From an uncultured Lachnospiraceae bacterium (GTDB taxonomy: Bacteria > Bacillota > Clostridia > Lachnospirales > Lachnospiraceae), in assembly GCA_900317825.1 (NCBI GenBank), contig ONIH01000005.1, positions 19,883 through 83,882 on the forward strand: 64,000 nt of DNA. The letters run 5' to 3'. The notes under the pieces are model-generated. The model was not told the origin of the DNA and made no database searches. It saw nothing but the letters and a program-made list of their open reading frames with translations. Numbering within the stretch: the first letter of the stretch is position 1; each line of letters opens with the position of its first letter. Shown in pieces: positions 53,695 through 62,710 of this stretch. A program made the position numbers and the translations under genes.

Positions 53695-54341
53695 AGCTGG
53701 CGGTTCTCGACGTTATATAAGGCCGCGTTGACGAGGCAGGCAGCGATGTTGCTCCCGCCCTTTCTGCCGCGGTTTACGATGTAAGGGATGTCGCTTTTTA
53801 TGATCTGCTCCTTCGCGTAGACCACGTTCACGAAGCCAACCGGGACTCCGATGATGAAGTCCGGATCAAAGCCCTCGTCGCGGTGAAGCCTGTCCAGTTC
53901 TATCAGCGCAGTCGGAGCATTTCCGATCACGAATATCTTCCTGCCGTCGAGCTTTGACGCGGCCTGCATCGAAGCCGCAGCCCTTGTGATGCCCTCCTTG
54001 TGCGCCATCTCTCGAATTCTCTCGTCTGCCATGAAGCAGTGTGCCTCGCAGCCGAGCCGCTTCAGAGCCGTTTTATTTATCCCGGCAAGAGCCATATTCG
54101 TGTCGCAGATCACGAGAGCGCCCTCTTTCAGAAGACCTTCGAGTGTCTTTATCGCTTTTTTTGAAAAAGTAAGCGTCAACGCATACGAAAAATCGGCACT
54201 CGTATGGATGCACCTCTTGATATACGGCTCCTGCTTCTTTTTAAGCTCTATGCCCTGCTCCTCGAGTTCTTCTCCGATGATCCTGAAACTCTCTTTTTCT
54301 ATCTCATCAGGCTTTACAAAAACGAATTCCTCATCCTTCAT
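53691..54341 (-). CDS. cbiC: Cobalt-precorrin-8 methylmutase CbiC
   Basis: Moves the C11 methyl group to C12, forming cobyrinate. 216 residues. The catalytic His46 is in RCIHTSADFSYA; other conserved segments are ICDTNMALAGINK, GNAPTALIEL and GVPVGFVNVVYAKE, followed by NRGRKGGSNIAA. It overlaps the end of cobD by 11 bp. Confidence 0.96.
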   Translation of the reverse strand: MKDEEFVFVKPDEIEKESFRIIGEELEEQGIELKKKQEPYIKRCIHTSADFSYALTLTFSKKAIKTLEGLLKEGALVICDTNMALAGINKTALKRLGCEAHCFMADERIREMAHKEGITRAAASMQAASKLDGRKIFVIGNAPTALIELDRLHRDEGFDPDFIIGVPVGFVNVVYAKEQIIKSDIPYIVNRGRKGGSNIAACLVNAALYNVENRQL

Positions 54342-55371
54342 TTACTACCTCCTGCACCGCGGCGAGAAGCTGCATATTCTTAGGGCGGTCTTTGATGGCT
54401 ATGCGGTAATAGTTCCCGTTCAGCCCGTCAAAGTCCTTTAAGTCCCTGATCAGGATGTCCTTTGCCAGAAGCCTGTCGTATAGCGGTGTATCTGTCTTTA
54501 CCATCAGAAAATCCGCTTCTCCCGGGAACACTACAAAGCCCATTCCCATGAGTCCGCTCTGCACGAAGCCTCTCTCTGTACGCAGAAAAGCCCTGCTCCT
54601 CTCAAGGTAATCTCCCTCGTCAATCGCTGCCAGCCCGCATTTTTCTGCGAAAATAGAGACATTCCACTCGCTCTGATGAGTGGCTATCCTCTCTGTCAGC
54701 TTCTTCGGAGCCCTGAGGTAGCCCAGCCTTACGCCCGCCATCGCGAATGACTTCGTAAAAGCTGATACCCTGATCACATTGTCAAAAGTGCTCTTAAAGA
54801 AAAAATCCTCGTAATCGTCGACCTTGTCGCAGAGCTGCATGAAACTCTCGTCCATCACGACCAGGATATCTTTTCTCTGGCAGTGCTTCAGGATTTTCTC
54901 AAGCATAGGTATAGGGATGGTCCGGCCTGTCGGGTTATTCGGCGTTGCGAGGAAGAGCATCTCTATCCCGCTGTCGAGCATTCCGGCTATATCATCGTCG
55001 ACTTCGTAGCCGTTCTTCTCCTTCAGCGGGTACTCGATCAGCTCGGCCCCTGCCGCTGCTGCCGCGTACTTATAGCCTCCAAATGATGGTGTCACGACTC
55101 CGATCAGTTTCGGCCTGAAAGTGTAGACGATGTCAAGAAAAAGCTCCGAAGCGCCGTTTCCGACAAGGACTTCCTCAGGCTCGCAGACTAAAGTATCGGC
55201 GAGCTTCTTCTTAAGCTCCTCCTGCTGCGGATCCGGATACTGACCTGCCAGCTCCGCCGCTGCCCTGGCTGCATCCATGACCTTTGGCGGGATTCCAAGC
55301 GGATTCGTATTCACCGAAAAATCCAGCTTTATGTCCTTATTTCTGTAGACATCTCCTCCATGGTACTGCAT
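54331..55371 (-). CDS. cobD: L-threonine-O-3-phosphate decarboxylase-type PLP enzyme
   Basis: Makes (R)-1-amino-2-propanol phosphate for the nucleotide loop of cobalamin. 346 residues of the histidinol-phosphate aminotransferase fold: N-terminal HGGDVYRNKDIKLDFSVNTNPLG is typical of CobD, followed by NGASELFLDIV, FLATPNNPTGR, VVMDESFMQL and the PLP lysine in AFTKSFAMAGVRLGYL. Histidinol-phosphate aminotransferase is the alternative, but the N-terminus and the operon context favour CobD. It starts 20 bp after cbiB. Confidence 0.9.
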   Translation of the reverse strand: MQYHGGDVYRNKDIKLDFSVNTNPLGIPPKVMDAARAAAELAGQYPDPQQEELKKKLADTLVCEPEEVLVGNGASELFLDIVYTFRPKLIGVVTPSFGGYKYAAAAAGAELIEYPLKEKNGYEVDDDIAGMLDSGIEMLFLATPNNPTGRTIPIPMLEKILKHCQRKDILVVMDESFMQLCDKVDDYEDFFFKSTFDNVIRVSAFTKSFAMAGVRLGYLRAPKKLTERIATHQSEWNVSIFAEKCGLAAIDEGDYLERSRAFLRTERGFVQSGLMGMGFVVFPGEADFLMVKTDTPLYDRLLAKDILIRDLKDFDGLNGNYYRIAIKDRPKNMQLLAAVQEVVNEG

Positions 55372-55390
55372 ATATTAAAATACTCCTTAA

Positions 55391-56401
55391 TTATCTAAAC
55401 CAGGTCAAGTATATCACAAATGCGCATACGATTTCCATAAACACTGACGACGATACGACTATCCTCTGCACAAGTCCTATATCCTGAAGCTCGCTCTCCC
55501 TTGAAAAAGTCCCGAGCACCGGCCTATATATCAGCTTTCCTCCGTAAAAAGCCTCTCCTCCGAGCTCTATTCCCAGGGCTCCAGCAATCGCCGACTCAGG
55601 ACATCCGGCATTAGGGCTCTCAGTTTTCGCATGATCTGCCCTGTAAGACAGAAAGGCCCTCTTCATAGACAGTTTCCTTGAAAAAAGGCCTGATAGAATA
55701 ATAAGAAAAGCGCTGATCCTCGCCGGCACATAGTTTAGCAAGTCATCTGTCCTTGCGGCTGCCCTTCCGAACGAAAAATACCGGTCATTTTTGTAGCCTA
55801 TCATCGAATCCCCGGTGCTTACCGCCTTAAAAAACAGTCCTCCGCACGGTCCAAAAAGCGCCAGATAAAAAAGCGGGCTTATGATCCCATCGCTTAAGTT
55901 CTCGGCAAGCGTCTCTATGACTGCCTTTATGATCTCACCAGGCTTCAGTCTGTCAGTGTCTCTTCCGACGACGTAGGAGAGCTTTTTTCTCGCCTTAGTT
56001 ATATCTCCACCCGCGAGAGATTTTTTCACTGGAGAAGTCTCGCGGATAAGAGAAGCAGTGGAAAGACAGGTACAGGTAAGAAAAGCCTCTGCCGCTATAA
56101 AAAGGTACTCATTCACACGAAAACAGGCATAGAGGATCACTGCTCCCGCAAACACTGAAAGAAGCGCCGTAAGAGCCATCGTAAAAAGTCCCTGCACGTA
56201 TTCGCGAAAGTCCAGCTGGCCTGTACCTTCTGCCTTGTGTCCCCTGTCGTCTTTTGGTCCGAGAAATGCCTTATCGAGGGCGCTGTATAACGCGCCCATC
56301 AGCCTTACCGGATGAGCCTTAAACCAGTGCGGATCACCTACGATCAGGTCCAGGATAAATCCCGCTACAAACCCGTAGAAATGAAGCCTTACGATACTCA
56401 T
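55391..56401 (-). CDS. cbiB: Adenosylcobinamide-phosphate synthase CbiB
   Basis: Membrane enzyme that attaches aminopropanol (phosphate) to adenosylcobyrate. 336 residues with several helices. Hallmarks: GFILDLIVGDPHWFKAHPVRLMG at the N-terminus (in part LDLIVGDPHWFKAHPVRLMG), then RKKLSYVVGRDTDRL, IETLAENLSDGIISPLFY, DSMIGYKNDRYFSFGRAAARTDDLLNYVPAR-like segment and SPNAGCPESAIAGALG. The start overlaps the phosphatase gene by four bases. Confidence 0.95.
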   Translation of the reverse strand: MSIVRLHFYGFVAGFILDLIVGDPHWFKAHPVRLMGALYSALDKAFLGPKDDRGHKAEGTGQLDFREYVQGLFTMALTALLSVFAGAVILYACFRVNEYLFIAAEAFLTCTCLSTASLIRETSPVKKSLAGGDITKARKKLSYVVGRDTDRLKPGEIIKAVIETLAENLSDGIISPLFYLALFGPCGGLFFKAVSTGDSMIGYKNDRYFSFGRAAARTDDLLNYVPARISAFLIILSGLFSRKLSMKRAFLSYRADHAKTESPNAGCPESAIAGALGIELGGEAFYGGKLIYRPVLGTFSRESELQDIGLVQRIVVSSSVFMEIVCAFVIYLTWFR

Positions 56402-57033
56402 CTGACCTCGACTGTAAAGCCGTAGCCTTCGCCCGGCGCCGCTTCAAACGAAAAATAGTCCTCCATCGTAAATGACGATAGAACTGCCATTATGGTCCCT
56501 CCATGTGCCACTATCACGGTATCGTACATCTCATTTCCCCGCTCCGATACTGTAAATTTCTTCACATCGGAGACCGAAAGCCTCTTCCGGTCTATATGTT
56601 CCTGCTCTATAGAGTCGATCACTTTCCCGAAGCCTGTCAGAGTCCTTGCGATAAAGTCAGCTCTATTCTCTCCTCCTGGAATAAGCCCTTCACAGCCGCC
56701 TTCGACCCACTCCCGGTACTCCGGCAGGTCCTTCATGTCCTCGTAGTTCTTCCCTTCAAAAATGCCAAAGTCCATTTCGTTAAGCTCTTCTATATCTATT
56801 CGTTTCGGGAAAAGCCTCGGATAGATGAGCTTCGCAGTTGTCTGGCATCTGAGCGAAGGACTCGTAAAAAGCGAAATGGCATTCGGATAATTCCTGGCAT
56901 TTGCCTTCAGGAATTCTATTCCCTCCGGTGAGAGCGGCTCCTGGCTCCGGCAGCCTATGTATCTTTTTTCCTGATTTCCCTTCGTCTGCCCGTGGCGCAG
57001 CAGAAGGATCCTGACTTTACTCTTCATTTCCAA
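56398..57033 (-). CDS. cobC: Histidine phosphatase, probable alpha-ribazole phosphatase
   Basis: 211 residues of the phosphoglycerate-mutase-like fold. The catalytic His is in LLLRHGQTKGNQEKRYIG, the second in VIVAHGGTIMAVLSS, with acidic NEMDFGIFEGKNYEDM between. In this operon the likely job is removal of the phosphate from alpha-ribazole phosphate or adenosylcobalamin phosphate. The fold alone does not fix the substrate; position between an alpha/beta hydrolase and cbiB is the main support. It overlaps both neighbours (17 bp and 4 bp). Confidence 0.82.
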   Translation of the reverse strand: MEMKSKVRILLLRHGQTKGNQEKRYIGCRSQEPLSPEGIEFLKANARNYPNAISLFTSPSLRCQTTAKLIYPRLFPKRIDIEELNEMDFGIFEGKNYEDMKDLPEYREWVEGGCEGLIPGGENRADFIARTLTGFGKVIDSIEQEHIDRKRLSVSDVKKFTVSERGNEMYDTVIVAHGGTIMAVLSSFTMEDYFSFEAAPGEGYGFTVEVR

Positions 57034-57778
57034 ACCATTCTATTATCTTTGAAATAGCATAGTCCATCAGCTTCGGATCTGTAAACGGATGATCCGCATT
57101 CTCCACGACTTCGTACTCTATGACGTTGTCGTCGCAGAATTTCTCTATGTCCAAGGCGCTCGTGTACTCGTCCTTTGAACCCGCTATGATCAGCATATCG
57201 TCGGCGTAGTCCAGGTAGTCCTTGTCAGACACATCGTGCGCCTTAAGCTCATCCAGAAAGTCCTGGGACAGCTTTATTTTTCTCGTAAAGCCGCGGGTGA
57301 TATCCTTTCCCTTACTCAGAGTCTTTCTCTCATCGTCAGTTATCCTGCTGTCAAAATTCTCGAACATATGCAGAGCCGGGACTCTGAGCGCTATCTTTGT
57401 GAACGGATCCCCCTTCTCCTGCAGGTACAGAAGCGTGATGTAGCCTCCGAGACTCGTGCCGTATGCGTAGATGCGCTCAGCTCCAAGGTCATTTCTGGCG
57501 TGATCTATGACCATCTGGTAATACTCGAGAAACTCCGAAAGTATCATCCGGTTTCTGGCATCCTCGCCGTGGCACGGCCAGTCAAAAGTGATAACTCCGA
57601 AATGCTTGTACTTGGAGATCATCCTCTCAGCGAATTTCTTCGTCGCATGATTTTCCTTATTCCCGCCGAATCCGTAAGTCGCTATGACTATATCTGTCAC
57701 CGCCTTCGGATCCTTGCCGCAGTAATACAGGCATCTGACCGAATATCCTTCTTTATTTATATCAAACTTTTTTTCCAT
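57017..57778 (-). CDS. Alpha/beta hydrolase, first gene of the cobalamin operon
   Basis: From the ATG at 57778 (GAGG five bases upstream) it is 253 residues. The nucleophile elbow is YAYGTSLGGYITLLYL, the oxyanion side IATYGFGGNKENHA, the acid in LIIAGSKDEYTS and the His in VENADHPFTDPK. The fold resembles acyl-peptide or ester hydrolases of the BAAT/lipase-like groups. Why it is co-transcribed with cobalamin genes is not clear; it could clear an ester intermediate or be unrelated. A longer frame to 57817 overlaps the promoter and is rejected. Confidence 0.85.
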   Translation of the reverse strand: MEKKFDINKEGYSVRCLYYCGKDPKAVTDIVIATYGFGGNKENHATKKFAERMISKYKHFGVITFDWPCHGEDARNRMILSEFLEYYQMVIDHARNDLGAERIYAYGTSLGGYITLLYLQEKGDPFTKIALRVPALHMFENFDSRITDDERKTLSKGKDITRGFTRKIKLSQDFLDELKAHDVSDKDYLDYADDMLIIAGSKDEYTSALDIEKFCDDNVIEYEVVENADHPFTDPKLMDYAISKIIEWFGNEE

Positions 57779-57812
57779 AAAAACCTCGTATAACACCCGC
57801 CCCGCCTTCGCT

Positions 57813-57841
57813 ATCATACATCATAATGAAAAAATTCTCAA
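57813..57841 (-). promoter_or_regulatory. Cobalamin operon promoter
   Basis: TTGAGA (57836-57841), 17 bp, TATGAT (57813-57818) on the minus strand. The leader to the hydrolase ATG would be only about 28 nt, too short for a cobalamin riboswitch. It overlaps the control region of the divergent ABC ATPase gene. Confidence 0.6.
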
Positions 57842-57845
57842 TAAG

Positions 57846-57854
57846 TGATATACT
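57846..57854 (+). promoter_or_regulatory. Extended -10 box directly before the orphan ABC ATPase
   Basis: TGATATACT (TATACT at 57849-57854) ends six bases before the ATG at 57861. No Shine-Dalgarno sequence and no clear -35 box exist. Both this site and the one before the SGNH gene share AAAAATTCT, then GATATACTTCT and then the ATG. Confidence 0.5.
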
Positions 57855-57860
57855 TCTGCC

Positions 57861-58592
57861 ATGCTTGAATTTAAGGATCTGGTGATCGGATACAACAAAA
57901 CACCCCTGGTAAAAATACCGGATATGACCATTGAAAAAGGGCAGATCGTAAGTATCGTAGGCCCCAACGGAAGCGGGAAATCTACGCTCCTGAAAACGCT
58001 TACGTGCTCTCTTCCGATAGTGTCAGGAGACGTGATCCTTTACACAAAGGACGGATGCGACGTAAACCTTAAGACTATAGAGCGTGATACCGCTGCGAAA
58101 AATATCTCCGCCCTTTTTACAGACCGGATAAAGGGTAACGGACTGCGCTGCTCAGATATCGTATCGGCCGGCAGGTATCCGTACACTGGCTTCTTCGGGA
58201 AGCTCACAGACCACGACACAGAAGTCATCAGGAAATCTATGGATATCACTGACACCGAAGAGCTTTCCGACAGACTTTTTGATTCCCTAAGCGACGGCCA
58301 GAGGCAGAGGGTACTACTCGCCCGCTCCATCTGTCAGGAGCCCGAAGTCCTGATCCTCGACGAGCCGACAGCTTTCCTTGACATCAGATACCAGTACCAG
58401 CTGAAGGACATCCTCTCCCGCCTTAGACAAAACGGCATCACGATCATAATGTCTATCCATGAACTCTCGCTCGCCGAAGAATGTTCAGACATGCTTATCA
58501 CGATAGATGAAGACCACAAGGCAGAAAAAAATGCCCCGTCTTCGTTAAAAGTCGAGGCATTCATAAAATCCCTTTTCGGTATAACTGGCTGA
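57861..58592 (+). CDS. Orphan FecE/BtuD-type ABC ATPase with altered Q-loop and signature
   Basis: 243 residues. Walker A GPNGSGKST is canonical and Walker B VLILDEPTAFLDIR and the H-loop SIHE are intact. The Q-loop position reads ALFTDRIKGNG, with no glutamine, and the signature is LSDGQRQR instead of LSGGQ. The SAGRYPYTG box is typical of iron/heme/cobalamin importers of the FecCD class. No permease or binding-protein gene is adjacent; the nearest genes are the divergent cobalamin operon and engB, which converges with a 6 bp gap. It may serve a corrinoid or siderophore importer encoded elsewhere. Confidence 0.85.
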   Translation: MLEFKDLVIGYNKTPLVKIPDMTIEKGQIVSIVGPNGSGKSTLLKTLTCSLPIVSGDVILYTKDGCDVNLKTIERDTAAKNISALFTDRIKGNGLRCSDIVSAGRYPYTGFFGKLTDHDTEVIRKSMDITDTEELSDRLFDSLSDGQRQRVLLARSICQEPEVLILDEPTAFLDIRYQYQLKDILSRLRQNGITIIMSIHELSLAEECSDMLITIDEDHKAEKNAPSSLKVEAFIKSLFGITG

Positions 58593-58598
58593 TACTTT

Positions 58599-59198
58599 TC
58601 AGCTTTCGATGACCTGATCCATCAGGTCGAGGACGTCTTCCCTGCCCTGCTTTGTGACCGATGAAAACGGAAGGATGATGATATCTGAAGGAGCATTGGT
58701 GTTCGCACTGATGCTCTTTTTTATGACTGAGAGATTTTTCTGGAGCTGGCTTCTCTTCAGCTTGTCGGCCTTTGTGGCTATGATGACTGTCTCTATCTCG
58801 AGGTATGCCAGATAGTCTATCATCTGAAGATCCTGCTTCGTCGGCTCATGGCGGATATCTACGAGAAGAAATACCGCTCTGAGCTGCTCTGAGCCTGTCA
58901 GATATTTTTCTATCATTCTGCCCCACTGCTGCGCCACCTCACGGGAAATCTTCGCGTAGCCGTAGCCCGGCAGGTCGACCAGATAAAGCTCATCGTTTAT
59001 ATTGTAGTAGTTTATCGTCTGCGTCTTTCCCGGCGATGAAGATGTACGGGCAAGACTCTTCCGCTCCATAAGGCAGTTTATCAGTGATGATTTTCCCGCA
59101 TTAGAGCGACCGGCGAACGCCACCTCTGGGTGAGCGTTCGCCGGTAAGTCACTTGTTATTCCACAGACGGTCTCTAATTCAACCGACTTTATTTTCAT
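58599..59198 (-). CDS. engB: GTPase EngB/YsxC (50S ribosome assembly)
   Basis: Essential small GTPase for late 50S assembly. 199 residues. G1 [11 protein letters not shown]2 region [16 protein letters not shown]3 DLPGYGYAK (diagnostic of EngB), G4 TKADKL, G5 FSSVTKQG. The start overlaps the clpX stop by four bases (ATGA), with AAGGA upstream. It is the last gene of the tig-clpP-clpX-engB operon and converges on the orphan ABC ATPase gene. Confidence 0.96.
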   Translation of the reverse strand: MKIKSVELETVCGITSDLPANAHPEVAFAGRSNAGKSSLINCLMERKSLARTSSSPGKTQTINYYNINDELYLVDLPGYGYAKISREVAQQWGRMIEKYLTGSEQLRAVFLLVDIRHEPTKQDLQMIDYLAYLEIETVIIATKADKLKRSQLQKNLSVIKKSISANTNAPSDIIILPFSSVTKQGREDVLDLMDQVIES

Positions 59199-60499
59199 GC
59201 GCTTTCCTTTGCAGACTTTTTGTCCTCTAAAGAAACTACCTTATCATCCTGACGGCTGTCAAGGATCAGGTGCTTGTCTACTATCTCCTTCGTGATACGA
59301 AGCTCATGCACGTCATCCTCTGAAGGCATGTCATACATGTAGTCCATCATGACGTTCTCCATGATAGCACGCAGTCCTCTGGCTCCTGTCTTTCTCTCGA
59401 GTGACTTCTTCGCTATCTCCCTGATAGCGTCGTCATCGAAGGTAAGCTCTACATCGTCTAATGCAAAAAGTGCCTGATACTGCTTTACAAGCGCGTTCTT
59501 CGGCTCGGTAAGGATTCTTACGAGATCATCCTCTGTCAGGAGATCAAGGGATACGTTTATAGGCACACGGCCGATGAACTCAGGTATAAGTCCGTACTTT
59601 ACGAAATCCTGAGGAAGAGCCAGTTTCAGAAGCTCACTCTCTGACTTCTCTGTATTCTTTACCTCAGACGCGTTCGTAGCAAACCCGATACGTCTGGTGT
59701 CAAGTCTCGACTCGATTATCTTATCCAAGCCTTCAAATGCTCCGCCGCATATGAACAGGATATTCGTCGTATTTATACGGAGAAGCTCCTGCTGCGGGTG
59801 CTTTCTGCCTCCCTGTGGAGGTACGGAAGCCTCTGTTCCCTCGAGGATTTTGAGCAGAGCCTGCTGAACGCCCTCACCGGATACATCACGGGTGATAGAG
59901 ACGTTCTCGCTCTTCTTTGTGATCTTATCGATCTCATCGATGTAGACGATTCCGAGCTCTGCGCGAGGAATGTTATAATCTGCTGCCTGGATAAGCTTCA
60001 GGAGGATATTCTCTACATCCTCACCGACATATCCGGCCTCTGTCAGAGTCGTAGCGTCTGCTATCGCAAACGGAACTCCGAGGATCCTCGCAAGCGTCTG
60101 CGCGAGGAGGGTCTTTCCTGAACCCGTAGGTCCAAGCATAAGTACATTACTCTTCTGAAGCTCTACGTCTGTATCTTTGCCGCTCAGAATTCTCTTATAA
60201 TGGTTATATACTGCTACTGAAAGGACTTTTTTGGCTTCGTCCTGTCCGATGACATACTCATCGAGGAAAGCCTTGAGTTCCTTCGGCTTCTGCAGGTTTA
60301 TCTCGAGTGTATCAGATACATCTATGGTCTTGAACGGAGAACCGTCTGCTCCGAGCTCTTCATCGATGATCTCATTACAGATATCCACACACTCATCACA
60401 GATATAAGCACCGTTCGGTCCTTCGATCAGTTTTCTGACTTCGGACGCCTTACGGCCGCAGAATGAGCAGCGAATAGGTTCTTCAAATCTTCTGGGCAT
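59195..60499 (-). CDS. clpX: ATP-dependent protease ATPase subunit ClpX
   Basis: AAA+ unfoldase that delivers substrates to ClpP. 434 residues. The N-terminal zinc domain shows [10 protein letters not shown] and CDECVDIC (Cys11, 14, 34, 37). Walker [14 protein letters not shown], Walker [11 protein letters not shown], sensor and pore loop GYVGEDVE, and the ClpP-binding IGF loop, here RRIGFATN, are all present. The ribosome binding site GGAGG is seven to eight bases before the ATG. It lies 20 bp after clpP. Confidence 0.97.
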   Translation of the reverse strand: MPRRFEEPIRCSFCGRKASEVRKLIEGPNGAYICDECVDICNEIIDEELGADGSPFKTIDVSDTLEINLQKPKELKAFLDEYVIGQDEAKKVLSVAVYNHYKRILSGKDTDVELQKSNVLMLGPTGSGKTLLAQTLARILGVPFAIADATTLTEAGYVGEDVENILLKLIQAADYNIPRAELGIVYIDEIDKITKKSENVSITRDVSGEGVQQALLKILEGTEASVPPQGGRKHPQQELLRINTTNILFICGGAFEGLDKIIESRLDTRRIGFATNASEVKNTEKSESELLKLALPQDFVKYGLIPEFIGRVPINVSLDLLTEDDLVRILTEPKNALVKQYQALFALDDVELTFDDDAIREIAKKSLERKTGARGLRAIMENVMMDYMYDMPSEDDVHELRITKEIVDKHLILDSRQDDKVVSLEDKKSAKESA

Positions 60500-60519
60500 G
60501 TGTTACCTCCTGTAAAAAA

Positions 60520-61107
60520 TCAGGCCTCGCGGTTAGTGATCACCTTATCGATAAGGCCATAATCGAGAGCTTCCTCAGCTGACAGATAGTGGTCACGCTC
60601 TGTATCAGCAGTGATCTGCTCGATCGACTTTCCTGTATTCTCAGCGAGAATACTGTTTAATCTCTTCTTTGTCTTTAAAATACTCTCTGCAGCGATCTCG
60701 ATCTCTGTAGCCTGTCCTTTGGCTCCGCCTGATGGCTGATGGATCATGATCTCTGAATTCGGAAGAGCCATTCTCTTGCCCTTGGCTCCGCCCGCTAAAA
60801 GGAAAGCTCCCATTGAAGCTGCAAGTCCTACGCAGATAGTAGATACATCGCATTTGATGTACTGCATCGTATCATAGATGGCAAATCCTGCTGTGACCAT
60901 TCCTCCTGGGGAATTGATGTACAGATGGATGTCTTTATTCGGATCCTGTGACTCGAGGAAAAGGAGCTCAGCAACGATAACTGAAGCCGAAGATTCGTTT
61001 ACCTCTTCTCCCAGGATGATAATCCTGTCTTTTAAAAGTCTCGAATAGATGTCATAGCTTCTCTCACCACGTGAGGTCTGCTCGATGACGTAAGGTACTA
61101 ATGCCAT
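60520..61107 (-). CDS. clpP: ATP-dependent Clp protease proteolytic subunit
   Basis: Serine peptidase that forms the tetradecameric degradation chamber. 195 residues. The triad is Ser98 (GLAASMGAF), His123 (MIHQPSGG) and Asp172 (TERDHYLS). The N-terminal [20 protein letters not shown] is typical of the main housekeeping ClpP. It is three bases downstream of tig and upstream of clpX, the common Firmicute arrangement. No CtsR operator was recognised upstream of the operon. Confidence 0.97.
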   Translation of the reverse strand: MALVPYVIEQTSRGERSYDIYSRLLKDRIIILGEEVNESSASVIVAELLFLESQDPNKDIHLYINSPGGMVTAGFAIYDTMQYIKCDVSTICVGLAASMGAFLLAGGAKGKRMALPNSEIMIHQPSGGAKGQATEIEIAAESILKTKKRLNSILAENTGKSIEQITADTERDHYLSAEEALDYGLIDKVITNREA

Positions 61108-61110
61108 TCC

Positions 61111-62445
61111 TTAGTCCTCCTTGTCTGCTGTTTCCTCGTCTTTCTTTGACTTTCTCTTTGCCCTCTCTTTTACATGATCCATGACAAAATCAATGGCCTT
61201 TTCCATCCTGATCTGCTCTTTGAATGTATCGAGCTCATCATCCTGGATATTCTTCTTTAAGTCTTCTGACTTCATGCCATACTGCTTTGCCATGTCGTCG
61301 ATCTTCTTATCGACATCCTCGTCAGTAGCCTCGAGCTTCTGCTCCTCGGCGATTTTTTCAAGGCAGAGAGAAGTCTTGATCCTCTTGATAGCCTCTGGTC
61401 TTGTATTCTCACGGAATTTATCGATGGTCTGTCCTGAATACTGAAGGAACTGCTGGAATGAAAGTCCGCTCTGTGCAAGGTTTCTGCTGTAGTCCTGGAT
61501 GATGTTGTTCACCTGGGTATCTACCATAGCGTCAGGAAGGTCCATATCTGACTTCTCCACGATCTTTGTCAGAGCCTCATCTTCCTTTGTACGCTTAGCC
61601 TCGTTCTCTTTTCTTACCTCGAGCTGCTTCTTTACGTCAGCCTTGTATTCATCTACTGTATCGAAGTCTGTAGTATCTGATACGTACTCGTCATCGAGTG
61701 TAGGAACTTCGTCAGTCTTTACCTCATGCAGCTTTATTGCAAAAACTGCTGCCTTTCCAGCAAGGCTCTTCTCCTGATAGTTCTCAGGGAAGGTAACGTT
61801 CACGTCGAACTCGTCTCCAGCCTTGTGGCCTACGATCTGATCCTCGAAGTTATCGATGAAGGAATGGCTTCCGAGCTCTAAGGTGTAGTACTCGGCCTTT
61901 CCGCCTTCAAAATGCTCGCCGTCTACAGATCCGTCGAAGTCGATAACGACCTTATCGCCATTCTCTGCTGCGCCGTCCTTTGTGACTGTGCGGGCGTTTC
62001 TCTTGAGCTGTGCCTCGATGTCCTTTTCTACTTCTTCGTCTGTAACCGAGGTGTCGATCTTTGTGACTGTGACTCCCTCGTATTTTCCGAGCGTTACATC
62101 AGGCTTTGTAGCTACTTCTGCTGTAAAAATAAAGTCCTTTCCCTTTTCGATCTGGGTGATGTCGATCTTCGGTGAAGATACGATGTCAAGTCCGGACTCA
62201 TCATAAGCCTTCGGATATTCCTGTGACACGAGGATATTTGCTGCATCCTCATAAAATACATCATCACCGTATATCTTCTCGATAACGTTCATTGGTACAT
62301 GGCCCTTACGGAATCCACGGATCGAGATTCTCGACTTCTGTCTGTCATACGCCTGCTTTAAAGCCTTGTCCAGCTCTGCTGCCGGCACCTCTACGGTGAT
62401 CTTTGACATATTATTTGTGTCTAAGTTTTCTACCTTTACGCTCAT
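61111..62445 (-). CDS. tig: Trigger factor
   Basis: Ribosome-bound chaperone with peptidyl-prolyl isomerase activity. 444 residues. The N-terminal ribosome-docking loop is RGFRKGHVPM (signature GFRxGxxP). The central FKBP-like domain contains VVIDFDGSVDGEHFEGGKAEYYTLELG in part and ends IVGHKAGDEF. The C-terminal arms are Lys/Glu-rich and close with a very basic tail. AGGAGG lies upstream of the ATG. First gene of the operon with clpP, clpX and engB. Confidence 0.97.
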   Translation of the reverse strand: MSVKVENLDTNNMSKITVEVPAAELDKALKQAYDRQKSRISIRGFRKGHVPMNVIEKIYGDDVFYEDAANILVSQEYPKAYDESGLDIVSSPKIDITQIEKGKDFIFTAEVATKPDVTLGKYEGVTVTKIDTSVTDEEVEKDIEAQLKRNARTVTKDGAAENGDKVVIDFDGSVDGEHFEGGKAEYYTLELGSHSFIDNFEDQIVGHKAGDEFDVNVTFPENYQEKSLAGKAAVFAIKLHEVKTDEVPTLDDEYVSDTTDFDTVDEYKADVKKQLEVRKENEAKRTKEDEALTKIVEKSDMDLPDAMVDTQVNNIIQDYSRNLAQSGLSFQQFLQYSGQTIDKFRENTRPEAIKRIKTSLCLEKIAEEQKLEATDEDVDKKIDDMAKQYGMKSEDLKKNIQDDELDTFKEQIRMEKAIDFVMDHVKERAKRKSKKDEETADKED

Positions 62446-62516
62446 TTCTTTGTTTTCCTCCTAAAAATCCGGGCAGCTTCGCGATAAAGACAATACGCCC
62501 GTGCAATCAGTTTGAA

Positions 62517-62545
62517 ATTATAACACAGTAGAACAGAGTTTTCAA
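62517..62545 (-). promoter_or_regulatory. tig-clpP-clpX-engB operon promoter
   Basis: TTGAAA (62540-62545), 17 bp, a perfect TATAAT (62517-62522) on the minus strand, with a leader of about 65 nt before tig. Confidence 0.8.
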
Positions 62546-62710
62546 GTGGTATTACAGACTGCAGTTTCAGCATCTCTGCTTTATTAGTATGGCTGCTCTT
62601 CTGCCTATTACTCAATGTAATTTGCATTCTTTTCTATCTTTATTCTATTATGGAAATGTCCGCTTTGCAACATAAAAAACAGGCAATCCGCAGTTGAATT
62701 AATTTTTGAA
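62546..62710. other. AT-rich intergenic stretch without a recognised gene
   Basis: Between the tig promoter and the control region of the divergent AAA/DUF4143 gene. No coding frame with a ribosome binding site, no tRNA and no clear terminator were seen. Base composition is distinctly more AT-rich than the flanking operons. Confidence 0.5.

Noticed and set aside
53201-53731. 176-residue plus-strand frame opposite cbiD
   Set aside because: Antisense shadow; composition follows the codon pattern of cbiD and no start signal is present.
57779-57860. Cobalamin riboswitch in front of the cob operon
   Set aside because: Only 82 bp separate the divergent genes, and no B12-box-like sequence could be seen.
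62546-62710. Decayed gene remnant between tig and the AAA/DUF4143 gene
   Set aside because: No frame shows recognisable protein similarity; treated as plain intergenic sequence.
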